From Notospermus geniculatus (lineage: Eukaryota > Nemertea > Pilidiophora > Heteronemertea > Lineidae), in the NCBI GenBank assembly GCA_002633025.1, contig NMRB01000002.1, positions 251,139 to 315,138 of the forward strand: a stretch of DNA of 64,000 nucleotides, given 5' to 3'. The translations under genes were made by a program, and so were the position numbers. Positions 12,268 to 27,000 of the stretch are shown here, piece after piece (within the stretch, counting starts at the first letter, position 1; every line of letters starts with the position of its first letter). The notes under the pieces were generated by a model. The model did not search any database, was not told the origin of the DNA, and saw only the letters and a list, made by a program, of their open reading frames with translations.

Positions 12268-14387
12268 TCAGAAAACGTGCTGGTTGTATTGGGTTTTTTG
12301 GTACCGTAGGGGCCGATCCGTTTTAGTTGACAGCGAACAGACGCTGCCATCTATTGGATCACCACGCGGGGGGGGGGGGGNCCCATAAAAACGGCCTCTT
12401 CTTTCGTCAAGGGAAGAATATATACGCGAAGAAGAGGACTTAATGTCACATTTTGGTAAAACCGCAATTTAAGATAAGTGTACATGTATATGAACTGCGC
12501 ACAACTCTCAGTTCAGACGACAGATCAACAAAGATATCATAACACAAAATTCAACGTCAACATCGCCGAAAAAAACGAGACATCTATTTTCTATTGGAAT
12601 TCTACTTGTGATTCTCACTTACATGAAAACAGACATATTCGTTTTCATCATAATGTACTTTTGATACCAGCAGGTTGGGTCAGGAGACGGCGGAATGTTG
12701 TTTTGACGGAACGAAACGTCTGAAGGACAGCAGACAATACTTTTGTAAGAGTAGGGATAAAAGCACGCACGACAGACGGTATTTTGATCAACATTCAATA
12801 TAACCAAAAATAGATAATATCTAGTTTTGATCGAAGTAACCAAGTAGAAAACGTCGTCGAATAAAGTTTGGATGAGATGCTGTCTTGTGGCAACGAAATA
12901 CAAAGTAACGGATGCCACATTTTGCCACAAACTTGTATTCATCGCGTCGGTTAGAGTCTGAAGCCTCCGGCTCTTCAGTCTGGTCTGGCTTGGTAACCAT
13001 TGTCATTAGATCAGAACAATAGTGAAAAACGGGAGGGAATCAGAAAGAATGAACAAGGTGTTATTTTGAGAATATTTACGCTATCAATTCATGGAAATGT
13101 TGTCTAGGAACGCCTAGCTTAGCCATTTGGCATGGCATTCACGAGACGTTATAACAGTCTCAGTCTGGCGAGCCGGGTGTACCCGGGTCAACCTTGTCTA
13201 ATATTATCACACCTTTTAACTGAAGATGACAAAAGTGTCTGTATCTGTGCAACTGATGATTACCTCCTCGGCCTTATTACGGTTATCATGATATAATGGC
13301 GGTGAGAACACACTAGCGTCTGATCTCACACATCCATTCACACCGTTAGGTTGTTTCTAAATAGGGGAATCGCTCACGTCGTGGACCGCGCCTCGTTTCT
13401 CGAGATCTCAGGTCACGTTGTGGCGTCCTATCAAAGCGCCCGCCTGTCATATTCACTCGTTCAGAGGGCCGGACAAGCTTGGTGGTCTTGGTGACAACTT
13501 ACACCAAATGAACCGATATCCTTCTTTGTGCAGCTTCAGACATCCATTGAGAATCCATTTGAAATAAACCTCTCAAAATACTCCTGTTTACTGCCGCTTT
13601 CGTCTGCCGTCACTGGTACGGTAGGGGGTGGGAGTGGTCGCATTGTTGATTCGTGACCTCTCCCATGGCGAACCAATCATTCCAGACAGGCGGAAGCTAG
13701 AGGTCATTCGGGGAACATTTTTCACCAGATTAAATTGTTTTTCGGGGATTTTCCACTCGTTCAATGAAAATCTGACCAGACCTGATTATGTCAACTAATA
13801 CAGCAGAATAACAAATTAGTTTCGCCTAATTTTTGATTTCTGAGTGTGTGTTCCGAGAAGTTCATGAAAGGTCATTGACGCCAACCAAACCACACCATTA
13901 CTTATGACGTCATCAATTTCGCTGTACGGAACCTACGGTAGAACAAGTTCCCGTTAACACGGCGAACATCTCCGGACTGGTTGACAACTTTCGTCGTTAG
14001 AATAATAGTATTAATTGACATTGTGAAGAGTTTCCAAAACTACAAATTTTCGACGTTCCAGAATTTAAAAAAACTTTCCCCGAAGCAGGGACACCTTCAC
14101 ACTTCGAAGGGTGCCGCACACGTCGTGGACTAAATGTTGACATTCTTTTAATAGTGTCAAGTGAATACTTCATAAAATATCCCCATTCATACGGTATGAA
14201 ATAAAATTGAAAGCGAAAAAAATGATGCTAGTATCTGCCATGCCACAGATTCAAAAGATGTATTATGATGTTAGACCACTGGCTGAGCACCAGTTTCTAA
14301 AAATACATTCTGGGTCTAAGAAAAGAGTTTGTATACGGAAGTTACACACAGACAATGCCAGACGACAAGTTCAGAAAGTAAACATTA

Positions 14388-14517
14388 GGGAGTTTCGGCA
14401 AGACTACGTATCGTCGATCCGTATCACGTATGACGTATGACTTTAATAGAAAATGCATTAGCTCGATACGTCATACGTGATACGGATCAACGATACGGAG
14501 TCTTGCCGAAAGTCCCT
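14388..14517. repeat. Fold-back element, arms about 52 bp
   Basis: The left arm begins AGGGAGTTTCGGCAAGACTA and runs to a block GATCCGTATCACGTATGACG. The right arm is the inverted copy, ending AGTCTTGCCGAAAGTCCCT. The spacer is about 25 bp. There are only a few mismatches, so the element is young or constrained. It contains no gene. Confidence 0.8.
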
Positions 14518-16426
14518 ATACTCGATGGATCATTATGTTTACGAACCAGGATGTTTTGGGTTTTATGTATCATCTATATTTTTAGGATAACATCCCCCAA
14601 TCGCTGCAACCCAGGAAAGTGGCTGGAAAAGCGGACATAATTTTGAGTTGAACAAATTCCTGGAGGTTGTAACGTGACTCTCTTTTTTTACACCAAAAAG
14701 TGGTTATGAATATTTCGTCCGCAACGAGTTAGAAATCAGAAACACGGTCGGCGAGGATCACAGCCGGACTGTTGTTTTGCCTTTTGGCCGATACTCGTGT
14801 TTTCGGCAGCGTCTCGCCGTCAGCGTACTATCACGGTCACTTGCCAGTACAGCAATGCCGACCCTAATGACATTGTAGGGTGTGGGGCGGTGCAGCCTCG
14901 TCCCAGAGGGGCATGAACGGCCATTTATCTTACCCGGGTTATCTTATATGAGAATTCCGGGTTCATTTCTAATCTTCATCCTACGAAAACAGTTTTGGCA
15001 AACGATGACGCGATGATTCGGAGATGAAAACCCTATCGGAAGAGCCTTCGAAGACGGGGAGAGAAGATGCTGTGGAAACGAACTCGAGTGACCCTGTCAG
15101 ATTAACGGGGATTTGTCTCAAAGAACCGAGTAAAGATATCACGTGGACATTAAGTGCTCTGCGGTTGCATCATGCAGCCCCAAATCTCCTAAACACACTT
15201 CTTTTCAAAAGAAATTGATATGTATGCGCTGCGTTGACAACGATCGTTCTTCCACCCATTCGGAACAACGTCCTTTCTTGAAAGCACTCTATGATCACGT
15301 GACCTGCATGCATACATGTAGTGCTGTGCAATTGCATCATCCCAGGGCCAATTCATGGGCAGAACAATCCTTTTCAAAGATTTCAGAAAAGGCAGATATC
15401 TTTCTCACATTGTATTATGTTAGCGTATACTGATTTTGCACCACAGGTATGGCAGGCCGGTCGCCGGTAAATAGGCGGCCGGCGTATACATGATGAAACA
15501 GAGGCCCCAAGCGCGGGAAAAAATTCGACAAGCCTATCCCCATCCAAAAATATTTATTTCGCTTTTGACAAATACAGTCGACCATCTTTTAATATGAGTT
15601 ACATGATAAACGACAGTATCGACATAATTTGCTCAATCGACATCCAGTCACAACAGAAAGAGCAAAGTCCATCGAGTATTTTTCCATCAACAAGTTGCAG
15701 ACGGCACTTTAGCGAATGTTGAATCTGAAAATGTCAGTCGGAACGCAGTCACCGCTGATATGGCTTAGACTTTACCCTGCTGAGGACACAAAGAGGAAAA
15801 CCACCCAACTTTTTCTCAGCTACTCTCCAACAATGTGGTCGCAGGTAAGCTGTGCATAATTCCTTCTGGGTCGTCACCATGTCTTCGAAGAATGGGATAT
15901 TTTCCCAATTTTATATTGAAGTCTTTCCTAGCACATAGTATATAATTTCTATTGCTGTGGCCTACATGCATGTGGCGCGTAAAAATAAACTTTCGTGGAA
16001 AAAGCCATTGATACATATTCATATGACATATTTTTCTCGGATTTTATATGTTAATTGCCTTTTAGCGCAGGAGGTTAAGCTAAATTTATCGGGGCGTGGT
16101 TATTGGTTGGTTTTCGTGTGGAATGCGTCCACCTCGTGGTTAGAGAGTGATCAATGAATAGAACCAGCCATTTGGCATGCAAAGTGTTCAGTTGAAAACA
16201 TCCTCTATTGTTGCCTTTAACAGAGCTCAATATCAATGAGAAACAAGCTGATTGCTCCCCCCTGTGGACCCGGGGTGCGTTCAGCTAAATATGGCATCAT
16301 GGAGAAGTTACACGTGAACACCACGCGGTCGGTTCTTGGGATCAAATTGCAATTTCCTAAAGACCGACATAATGTATTAAGAGCAATGTTTTTTATATCT
16401 GCATATTCTAGGGGTGTATATAAGGG

Positions 16427-16434
16427 CATGACAG
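16427..16434 (+). promoter_or_regulatory. TATA box of the upstream signal-peptide exon
   Basis: TATATAAG lies 79 bp before the ATG at 16513. This places a start site near 16457 and a 5' UTR of about 55 bp. Confidence 0.5.
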
Positions 16435-16512
16435 TTTGCAGTTGTCAACCGCAACGGAAGGACGAGTTGGACACGAATGTTGATTCTCCACAGCTAGCAG
16501 ACGACACTCAAA

Positions 16513-16591
16513 ATGACAATCATTTACCGAATTCTGCTTTCACTGATTCTACTCTGCGGAACCTCTCTACAACACTACCACATCAGACGGG
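16513..16591 (+). CDS. Signal-peptide first exon: alternative follistatin exon 1 or exon 1 of an unseen secreted gene
   Basis: The ATG opens MTIIYRILLSLILLCGTSLQ, a textbook signal peptide, followed by a strong GGTAAGTC donor after 79 nt (phase 1). No matching downstream exon was found before 20 kb. The next unambiguous plus-strand phase-1 acceptor is follistatin exon 2 at 24485. Joining the two is in frame and gives ...HIRRAGQCWLQV. Either it is an alternative promoter and first exon of follistatin, or it belongs to another gene whose later exons I cannot recognise. Which of the two cannot be settled by sequence alone. Confidence 0.5.
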
Positions 16592-19500
16592 GTAAGTCCA
16601 AATTGCATCACATACCGGTATTTACTAAGTCCCTCTATCAGTCGGCGAGAAAACTAGCCCGGATTTATAATCCGTGGCAGAGCTATTAACGCCAAAGCAA
16701 GAAATCTTTTTGAGGTCTCCCTCTGGAACTCCACTATTTTTGTTTAAAAAAACCTTACCAGGCATGTTATGGGGTCAAGTTGTGGACCGAGTGTTGGCCA
16801 ACGATAGCTCACTATTAGCTTCGTGACGTATTTTTTCTCCGAGATACGTTGGCTGTAATTGATTCCTTTACAAAAAAGTTATTCAAAGATGTTAATTCAT
16901 TCAGTACCAACGTTGACGTCTTCAACTGCAGTATAGATTCTCAATAAACATGGCAAAAATTGAGATAACAGGAATAATCATAGTAAAATTACTTTTTGAG
17001 AATAATCCGCAGCATACGACAGCTCACGTTGGGGTACTGAATGTTTACGCATCCGCCTAGAAGAGCATCACCGTCCCAATAAAATAAACGACTTTTTTAT
17101 AATTTTGTCGCTATATCAGACGTGCCTGACTGAACGTATCCAGGTTTGTCGGACTGGTTCCATTCACAGAAAAGTAGACCATTCTCAAAATATACTTGTA
17201 AACATGTTTTTAAATAGCTCAAGCACATTTGAGTTCCTATTATAAGAAATGGTGCGAGCTGATCATAATATCAATGATATCAACACACAATGAAAAGTCT
17301 TACTTGTATGATGAAAGACACCCTGTCTAGCAGACGACATTTGGTTGTTCTGACGTCATTTCCGTTTCTGTCGCCCGGCGCCGCTCGGAGATAAATTTAG
17401 GACAACTGTGAAAGAGATGGGTTCAATACTTTGTTTACGTTCAGAAAAATACGACTTAGAGTGATGAGATGTTGGAAAAAACACATTACACTGTGAAAAC
17501 ATGAAGCAGCCAGATCTACTGCATGTAGGCTGACAACTTTTCCGGCATTTTCAAGATGTTATATATAGTCTGCTTGAAAAACTGAGATAAACTTGAAATA
17601 AAACTGACCTGGCGCTAAAAGATGAGACAGGAAGGCCAAACCAAAACATAATTTGCGTTGTCTTGCTCATAAATCAGTTGTTAGGCCTTCCACTTCCAGA
17701 TAAGCACTGAGAGTCTGTCTGGAAACTGGATACTGGGTTAATAGAAGTGGCCAAAAATAACCCTGGTTCTCATCGTTTTATCTTTTGGCAATTCGGCAAA
17801 AGTCAGCCATCGAACTCGTCTCCTTTCTGACAGAGTAGGCCAAGGCTTAACTCTGTTTACGGCAATGAATGAAAGTTTTAATACCAAATTTACGGCTCGA
17901 ATTCTTTTTTAACTATACGACGTTGTACCTCGATATACATGTAGGCCTAAAGTACATACATTGTATTATTGTTGTCAATTTTTTTCATTCTCAGATATCA
18001 CATTTTTGATTATTTTCATAAAATTCTCTATTTCGTATTCACTCAATTGCTGTGATCGACATCAAAAGCCCAACCAGGAACCACGCGACGGAGCAGCAAG
18101 CGTTTTATGCGAGTTCTGAAGGTGGCGCTCCCATGCGGCTATTGCAAGAACGAAAACAAGCGTCGTTCGGGTATAGATCAATGGTTCATTTTACGGGCGC
18201 CGAGTGCTGAGATCAAACATCCTAATACCGACAAAGACATACCATCAGGATGGTCATTTCTAGATACAACACGGACTCTGAGCATGTCCTCAATAACCCT
18301 GCCACAGATTCCGCCTTTGGTTTGGTCGTCTTCATCTACTTTGTGGAAAATACCTATTGAACTGGTTATGACTCCTTCACTGAAAGAATAACTCCCGGAT
18401 TGACCTTAAAACGGTGTAAAGTGGCCACCCTGAAATTTAGGTGACCCAGTACACGACGCCGACCAACGACACGCTGAATTTATCGTTTCCCCCTGCGCCT
18501 TCGTGAAAAACGCGTGCTCCTGTCATCGTTATGCAACTTGGGCTTTTGGTGTCGAATCTGAAGTAGGCCTACGTCATGGACTAATGATGTCCATGGACTC
18601 AGCTTTGTTTGCAAAACGCGACAGGCTGCTCCTGCTCTCCGTGAGGTAGGCCTACCAACCATTTTTTAAGGTCATTGAAATGATTTTATGTATGCCATTG
18701 TCAAAGTTCTCATTTCCAGGAAAAGCACTGAGAGTCACCCGTTATCATAATTTAACGAACGTTTCTTTCCCTCCTTTGATACAAATGAGCAGAATATTAC
18801 GCCAATTTGTTTTACGCAGACCATCTATGTCCGTTGGTTTCTTTAACCCTCTGACCATCACCGGAATTTTCGGATCGTAGCCGACTCGTGGCTATAGGCC
18901 TACAGGGTGGTAGAACAACGCCGTACGCAATGGGGCGCAGCAAGATTTTAAATGTTCGAAGACCGGTGTAATTACCACGTGTTAGTGTCCGATGAGCGAC
19001 GTGATTCGGGATCGTTGATCGATAAATATCACGTGATGTCTGATTTCTCCATGATGCACGAGACTTTTGAAGAAGGTTTATCAGGTGGCGTCCGATTTGT
19101 GACGTACTTTTGGGCTTGTCGAAGAATAATTTCTATTTTAGGATACCCGTAAATTAGAAGTCTGTCGCACCTTGACATTACTATTTTTTCCCCATATCTG
19201 ATCTAGTGACATAATTTGGATGTGTGAGGTCCACACCGGAAACTGTCGAAGTGTCCACGAGAGTTTTCGTCTTGTTCGTACCTTTTATCCCACCAACTTG
19301 GCAAACTTCGTTTGTAAACAAACTAAGGACCTTTGTTATTTACCATGGGCTAAAAGTGGAACTGCAAAAACCGCTAACATACGATATTTGACGACAAAGA
19401 TCAAATATTTTGGAGAAAAGCCAAAACTAGCTTTAGAATTCTGGTCAAAGGAGGCCGGAGACAATGTATGGGACAAGTATGTTACACTCATTCTTCGTCA

Positions 19501-20632
19501 ATTCAGTTCCGACCCTACGCTGTAGGAGGTGTCCGATTCGCAATGAAATCGGGTCAAGACGTGAATTGGGTTACAAGTTACTACAAAGTCTTCACAACTC
19601 AGTGAATTCCTCCGTGAAAGTCTTTCGGGTTTATTCAGAAAGTTCAATTTAAGAGCCATTACGGCCGCTCCCCTGAATTCATGAATGAAAAATGAATGAA
19701 ATTCCAGGAGTTGATTCCCCACTGTGAGACGGGTCGAGTTCCACCAATGGCTGCGAGGCAACTTTCCCGCGCTATCTCGCAAGGGACAAAACTTTTACAA
19801 CCCCACGCAAACATTACGATACTTGAAGAGATAACCTTTCTATTTATGCGATTGTCAGCGATGACTCTTGATAGGAGGCAAAAGTCATCATAGTTCGGGC
19901 TTGAAGAAGCCACAAATCACACAAATCTGATTGCACAGCAGTACGATATTATCTAATCTTGTCATGCGGCATCCAGCCAGCCTCCCACACGGTGTGATCG
20001 ATTGAAAAGTCATGTCGGTTTTTCTCTTCTTAGCAATCATCGGGTCAGACGGTGGAATAACGTTGTTATTGTCTCGTATAATTGTAGCAAGAGCTGATGT
20101 GAATAACGGACATTCTCCACTCTCATCGCCAGGGTTCGCGTGCAGCAGAATGATGATGTCGGCTACTTAGTTTTGGATTATCTAATATCTGTCCATATCC
20201 ACGATCTCTCTGAAATCTAAAGAAAAGTTGTAAACGAGAACAAATTAGATTTTTGAGTGCTCGCATTTCGGGGTCTTCAAGTACTTTCAATGAACGCGTG
20301 TTTCGGTTAAACAGGACGGGGTCCAGACGGTCTAAAGAAAAACATGAAAGGACTCCAATATGGCCCACGGATCGATGAAGGTTTTACCCGGGTACGAATG
20401 TCCCCAAAGTTGAATGTTATGTGACGTAAATAGGCCTATCAGACGTTTTTCAAGAGTACATATCAGTCAACAGACATATGATTCAAATTGCTTGACATTT
20501 GCCTTTTATGGGGTCATGTTTAGTTTATTTTTAATGATTAGGAGAAAACTTCCGACTCTATCGTTGCTAAGATTGTCCTAAACGTCAACAAAATACGGAA
20601 ATAGAGCGCGGGAGGCGTTGTCCGATCATCAA
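16592..20632. other. Non-coding stretch between the two candidate follistatin first exons
   Basis: No coding exon was recognised. The longer ORFs (18107-18391 and 19220-19525) show no family signature and no splice context. Confidence 0.45.
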
Positions 20633-20681
20633 CCAATAAGATAACTGGAAGACATCTCATTGGCCAAAGCAAGACCCGCCC
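20633..20681 (+). promoter_or_regulatory. CCAAT / inverted CCAAT / GC-box cluster upstream of follistatin exon 1
   Basis: CCAAT at 20633, ATTGG at 20659 and CCCGCCC at 20675 lie within 50 bp of one another, about 350 bp before the exon at 21012. This arrangement is typical of a TATA-less promoter. Confidence 0.3.
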
Positions 20682-21011
20682 ACCACCTTCGGAAGGAATT
20701 CAAAACAAGAGATTGACCCAGACAAACCATTTATTCATTGACTATTGTAACACCACGTGAGTACGGCGTCAAAACAATTTACTCCAAGTTGGGCGCTGAG
20801 CCAATTTTTACCTATTTATGATTTCCTCGATATTTTGCCAAACCAGATCGACGTAAGACAGGAAGAAGGCAACAGATTGAATAATTGGACCCTTCGTATA
20901 TCACAAAACCAAGCCTAGTTATATTCCACTTCTCGATTTTATCTAAGGAATATTTCCAACACTCATTCATTGATTGATCTCTCGGTATCGTGATATTCTC
21001 AAATTACAAGT

Positions 21012-24000
21012 ATGATGGACAAAATGATATCTTCAGTGAAAGTGAACTTTCCAAAACTTGTTTTTGGGTTGATTATGATTGTCTACCATTTCGTGGATCA
21101 TGTTAAAGGTAGGATGTGAACCATAACTTTACCGATTTCAAAGTTCTTTTATATCATATATTTTGTTATATTATATGAAAATGCCGAATCGGAAAAATGA
21201 CAAACTGATAATATCGACTTTTTTACTTTTACGGTTCAGCAGTTTTTGACTATTTCCAAAACAATATTTTGTTCTTTATCGATCAAGCCAATTTGTAAAT
21301 CACTTGTAAATGAACTTGATAACGGCATTTTTGAGTGAAATATCCTCCCAATATCATATCTTCTAATATTGTTTATTGTTCCTAAGTTTTATAATCCACT
21401 GCCACGATCGGTGGCAAATGAAAAGATGCATAAAATATCCTGTAAAATGTTAACCAAGGCTCACTCAGACATCTCAATTATACCATGAGGGTTTCTCCAA
21501 AGTTGATGCATAAAAACGCGTGAAAACCCGCAACAGCGCTCAATAACACCCACAAATTGACCCGACTGTCAGTCACTCTGAGTGCTGTGACATTTTACGA
21601 CTAGACACTCACACCCAGGCGACCACTCGAAAAATTGACATTAGGCCTAATCGATTAATTAGTCAGTACCCTGACCCAAAGTTATGACGTAAACAGCGAC
21701 TTAAAAAGACTATAAGTGGTTGATTATGACATAGTTAATTTCCCGCAGTCACGGTCATTAATTAGCGTGTGTGAAAAATGCTACAGCGACAACAGTCGTG
21801 ACACTTCCAAGCATTTTTCCAGACCCTGTTGCGCAATAATCTGTGACCAAGTCGGTAAATCTTGGTGCAGTCAGTAATTTGATTTACGCGTATAACAACA
21901 GTACGGTTATTTGGATGGATGCCAAATATCCCACGATAGTCCGGAAGCCTTATCAATCTAGCACGACGGCTTGTGATTTACTATGTTGGAGAGCTTTATC
22001 GAAATGCCATCACTGCACCACGCGAGTCCAGTGGACCAATAAGAGACGGATGGCATACTTACGTATATATTTATAAACAGGATCATTCGGTACAGTTTTG
22101 TAACTGCATACCCCGCATACCACCTGGGATGATTTTACCACGAATTCATGTTTAAAACGAAATGAAATCAAATTCTGTTTAGATAAGAAACATTTTCGAA
22201 CATTTTGTTACATTTATGGGTCACCTTAGTTTAATTTGTCATTCTTGCCAGTGAATAGCTCTTGGCATTAGTCTCAGGAGGCTTGTCAGACCCTCTTCCA
22301 CCCCTGCGGAACTAACGGTGATTGGCGATTGGCCAGCAACAAAAACGAAGGTCTCAAGGATCAATTTAGCACTTATTATTTTCTTAGCAAATGAGATTAT
22401 TGTTGTTCTGCATAGCATGAACCCATGATCAAGATAATAGTTTTTCCATCATGAATTACCGTAACCTTGTGTAAACTCCTGAGAGTGTTAATTGGATATC
22501 ATACGCCATCATGATATAGGCCCCTATCTTGAGCACGTCGTTGTTTTTGCTAAGATATTGCTGATTATCAGAACACAAACTCTCTGCCTATTATCAGTGG
22601 TAACAATGACACTTCAACTGAATACTACGAAACATATTTGATATAGGGCCTAAACGAGATACGAGATCCGAGATCACCAACTCATACCGTCATTCTGACG
22701 CAGTATGTCAATAAGGCATTTCCAGAGGTTTAGATCGTACGCCACATGTGAAGAGGGGCGTCGGCAGGTCATGGCTGAGCTGCAATCTTATCCCAACAAC
22801 AGCTCAGTCTTCCAACAGCTAGTGCACTCAACCATTCCAACAACAGCAGTTAAACCTCATTCAAGCAATTGCAGTCATTCCAACAACATCCAGTTCAAAA
22901 TTGCATTCCAACGTTCCAACAGCAACAATTCAATAGTCATTCCAACAACAGCAGTTCAATCCCATTCCAACAACAACAGTTCAATCCCATTTAAACAACT
23001 GCAGTCATTCCAACAACAACAGTTCAATCCCATTCAAACAACAACAGTTCAATCCCATTTAAACAACTGCAGTCATTCCAACAACAACAGTTCAATCCCA
23101 TTCAAACAACTGCAGTCATTCCAACAACAACAGTTTAATCCCATTCCAACAACAACAGTTCAATCCCATTCAAACAAATGAGTCATTCTAACAACACTCA
23201 GTTCAATCTCATCAACAACTGCGAATGCTGTGACGTGACAACGATGCTCTCTTTTGGAAATGGATGGAAATCTATAAGCAAACATCTGTAAAACAGTGTG
23301 ACGGAACTTGTAAACTTGCAACAATTTTCGAATCACGTGCCAGGCCTGACGTTTGCACTCAATCACTTATATCGAAACCAACCTAGCGTACCATGAAAAA
23401 AGACCTAACGTTAGTGATAAAAGGAAAATTCCAGTCATTAATTTCCTTTCAAAGACATACACATAAAGATATGTATGTACTTTAAAAATGTCGAGTCAAC
23501 GACCCAGGAGTTCTCTGAGGATTGGAATGGAATCCGTCTACACTGAGATTTATTTTTAGCTGAGATTGAAACGTCCTGACGTCCTGAATGATAATAATAA
23601 TTATATGGCGAATGTATATATATAGCTATTCCCGACATTACCTATTCACACTAAGGGCCGTATGCACCAACGAAGATTATCTTGATCGCGGATTGAGCCA
23701 CAACTTTTCCATTTGTACTGAACAATTGAAAAGCTGTGGCTCAACCCCGGGGGCTCAACCTGAGTTCAAGATATTAATCTTCGTTTGTGCATACGGCCCT
23801 AAACGTCCCCACATATAAAGAAGTTATAAGCGAAGGCTGTATATAGATGACAAACTTCGGTCTTACCAAAATACGATAAGTAAAAAACTATGACGTCATG
23901 CCTCCTTTCCAACGATTCGACTGCCGCTCCGCACTCAGCCTCGTGGCAGTGGTTACAAAAGTACAAACGCAAATAAGCGACCACCCAGACGCCTCTGGTG

Positions 24001-27000
24001 TTCTTTATGATTCTCCCCCATTAAATATACATCTATTCTAAAAAGGCGACAAAGATTGAACAACCGAGCCGTTCCTACATCACCATTCATGCTTGGCGGG
24101 TGTCGGAAGAGCACCTATTGATGCTTTACGAGAAACGCCAGCTTCCAGTCAACACGCTCATTCAGCCCTAACCATCCGCGTTCAGTTTTTGTACTCGCCA
24201 CCAAGTCACCGTGCAACATACTTTCCCTAACAAGGTGCGTTTCGCGAACGGAAGAGGTTCGAGTGTTGTTCGTCAGCTGTCCAAAATCAGGTGCATATGC
24301 ACTTACGGGACCTTATGTTACACTTTGGAGAACCCTCAGTAGCATTGAGATGTTTGAATTTTCAACACGACCATCTTACTCCTAAAATCCGAGGTTGGGA
24401 AGATGTTCAGTGTAGGATGTGAAACTTCCCAGAATAAAACTGCTGTTAAGGCGACAATTCAGTTATGGGAAATTCTTCTTCCAGCTGGACAGTGCTGGCT
24501 GCAGGTCAACCGACATGGCAATTGCGAAACTCTCATTAGCTCCACTTTAACGCGCGAGGAATGTTGCCAGGCAACGGCCTCGGGTGCGGCAAGCATGAAA
24601 GCGTGGACCGACGAAACATTGGATTCTGGGACCATATTCTACCATCAAGCTGTATTGGGAACTGGTATACCGAACTGCAAGAGCTGCACAAGTAAGAACA
24701 CGATGGATTCTACTTTTTCCCGTGCAACATGTACAAAAAGGACACGATTGTAAATGACACACTTATCCGCGGTTGATGATACGGGGGTTTTAAAGATGAA
24801 ATTTTTCCGTTAATCAAAACAACATCGGGTGACTCTCAGTGCTCCTTTTAACACCTCTTTTTGGTGTGTGGTGTGATTTTTACGATTTTTGCTGGGTTGA
24901 AGTTGACGAAACACACATTGGTCCCAAAAACCTTAACGTCTATTGCCCATTGTTTATAGGTTGTCACATTCAGCACCCTTGTACTTCATGGTTTTGGCCT
25001 ACTAGATGGTAGCTTCGATGCTATATATTTCAGCTCTTACCAAACTTCAAACAAAGCCACCAGTTTCTTGCACGAGAGAAAGGGAAAAAAACGAAACCTC
25101 TCATCCATAATACTGAGCAAATCTTCCTAATTAATTTGCAGGTAGTTGTACAAATGTAAGGTGTCCCCGCGGAAAGGTCTGTCGCATGCGGCAGTCAGCG
25201 CCAAGGTGTATCTGTAACCCGCACTGCAACTTGGGCCCGACGGACTACTCAGGGCCTCTCTGTGGATCCGATAACAGATCATACAGGAATCTCTGCCGGT
25301 TACGGAAATACAACTGCCGACACAATCGACAAATTGAAGTGCAATACTATGGAAAATGCAGATGTAAGTAAAAACGTACAGTAGGGAAAGATTCAAGCTG
25401 GTATCATATTCATAATAAATTGCAAGGCAATTTCCATCAGTGCATTGCTGATCTAACTTCACTAAAAGTCAGCCTCAATCCTCAGATGGAAACCACGCCT
25501 CAGCACATAGGTATACCCTCGCAGAGGCCGAACACCCAGCACGCCACATGACGCGGTGTCAAGATGTGCAACACAAACGGACAAAATTCGTCACCTTGTG
25601 GTATTCCCAAACAATTCACGTTTCGTTCTCTTACAGCGAGTTGTGAAAGTGTGAGCTGCCTTAATGGGATGCATTGCATATTAGACCAAAATCATACCCC
25701 GCACTGCGTGCCATGCCGAATAAGATGTCCAGCAGCCCAGCCCCATCAACAGCTCTGCGGATCGGACGGAAATACGTACGATAGTCTATGTAAAGTTCGT
25801 GCTGCCATGTGTTTACGAGGGAAAAGTATAGCCATAGCATACAGAGGGCCATGCATACGTAAGTAAATACAATGCACCAAATCTCTTCAAATCACTTTAG
25901 CAGAATAACTGTCAAAGTCAGCTTGGAGAACATGCGCATTCGCCTCACGGTAGGCCCTATGCTAAGAGTACTCTATTATCTCCACGTCTGAATAGCCCCC
26001 CCCCCTTTGTACTAAAGTACTATCTTCAAGAAAAATGATTCTTCGGGGATGCGAAAAGCACCTGTTGAACCTTTCGCTAACCTTTTGATTCTCATCGACT
26101 TCTCTGATCCCCCACCGCTTCACTCTCTCACATGTTCATCGTTTGGCATCTATCATTTCTATCCTTCACCTGCCGTGTTTTCACACCCCATTTCGCTTCA
26201 ATGTTCGACAAGTCTACACGTCGTCTAGACTGAGCCACACAGCGCCACGTCCGCATCACTCGTAAAAATTGGCCCCATAAGTTCAACACAGTACGAATCG
26301 TCTTAGAAGGCAAGATGAACTCTAGCGGTTTCGTTTGTATGAGATTTTCCGCCTGATGTGAAACTTTGAGGATTATTGATGAGAGCGTCTGAAAACCCAG
26401 ACATAGTCCGTCAAATCTGTCGTGATTTCGTTACCCGAAAGTCGGTACGATGAACCCGTATAAGAATACTGCCTGTCTCAAATTTTCGTAAACAGGTTAG
26501 ATTTTGATCGATGTTAGCGCAATATGTGTACTTAGAGGCGCTCTTGCATGTTTTTCACAAAATGAAGCATTTATCTCCTTACTTTACCGACAAAAAGCAC
26601 TATATTTATTATTCGATCTCACTCCTAAATCGTCTGCAGTACATGTAAATGAAGCAGTTGGCCAAATGCCATGTTCATTGGTACACCCATAACCAACTTC
26701 TGAACGAACGGGACGTTGCGCAAACCGTAAACAATCTTTAATCTCTGACCAACTCATGGAGCGTACCACGAATTCCGCGTGAAGTGATTACCCGACCAGT
26801 AACCCTGTCTGCAAAGTCTGACTGAGGATGAAAGCGTATATAGCAAAGGTGTTAGCCATTGATCAGCGCCGTGATCGACTTCCCTTACATTATTGGCAGC
26901 ATTCCACCCTGTAGTAAATACGTTTGTAATGTTCCGACGTCTTTGGCGGTAACCTTACTTGTTAACAAGTGTTTAACCGCTTAACTTTTCCCTCCAAGTG

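Larger units (their letters stand above)
10241..16426. other. Intergenic stretch with no recognised gene
   Basis: ORFs here are short (the longest are about 110 codons), lack family signatures and have no convincing splice context. The stretch includes two inverted-repeat elements (listed), a G run ending in N at 12381 and scattered TAGGCCTA palindromes. Confidence 0.5.

Noticed and set aside
22705-23181. 158-codon Gln/Asn/Ser-rich open frame
   Set aside because: It lies wholly in the minisatellite of follistatin intron 1; the open frame results from the repeat unit lacking stops.
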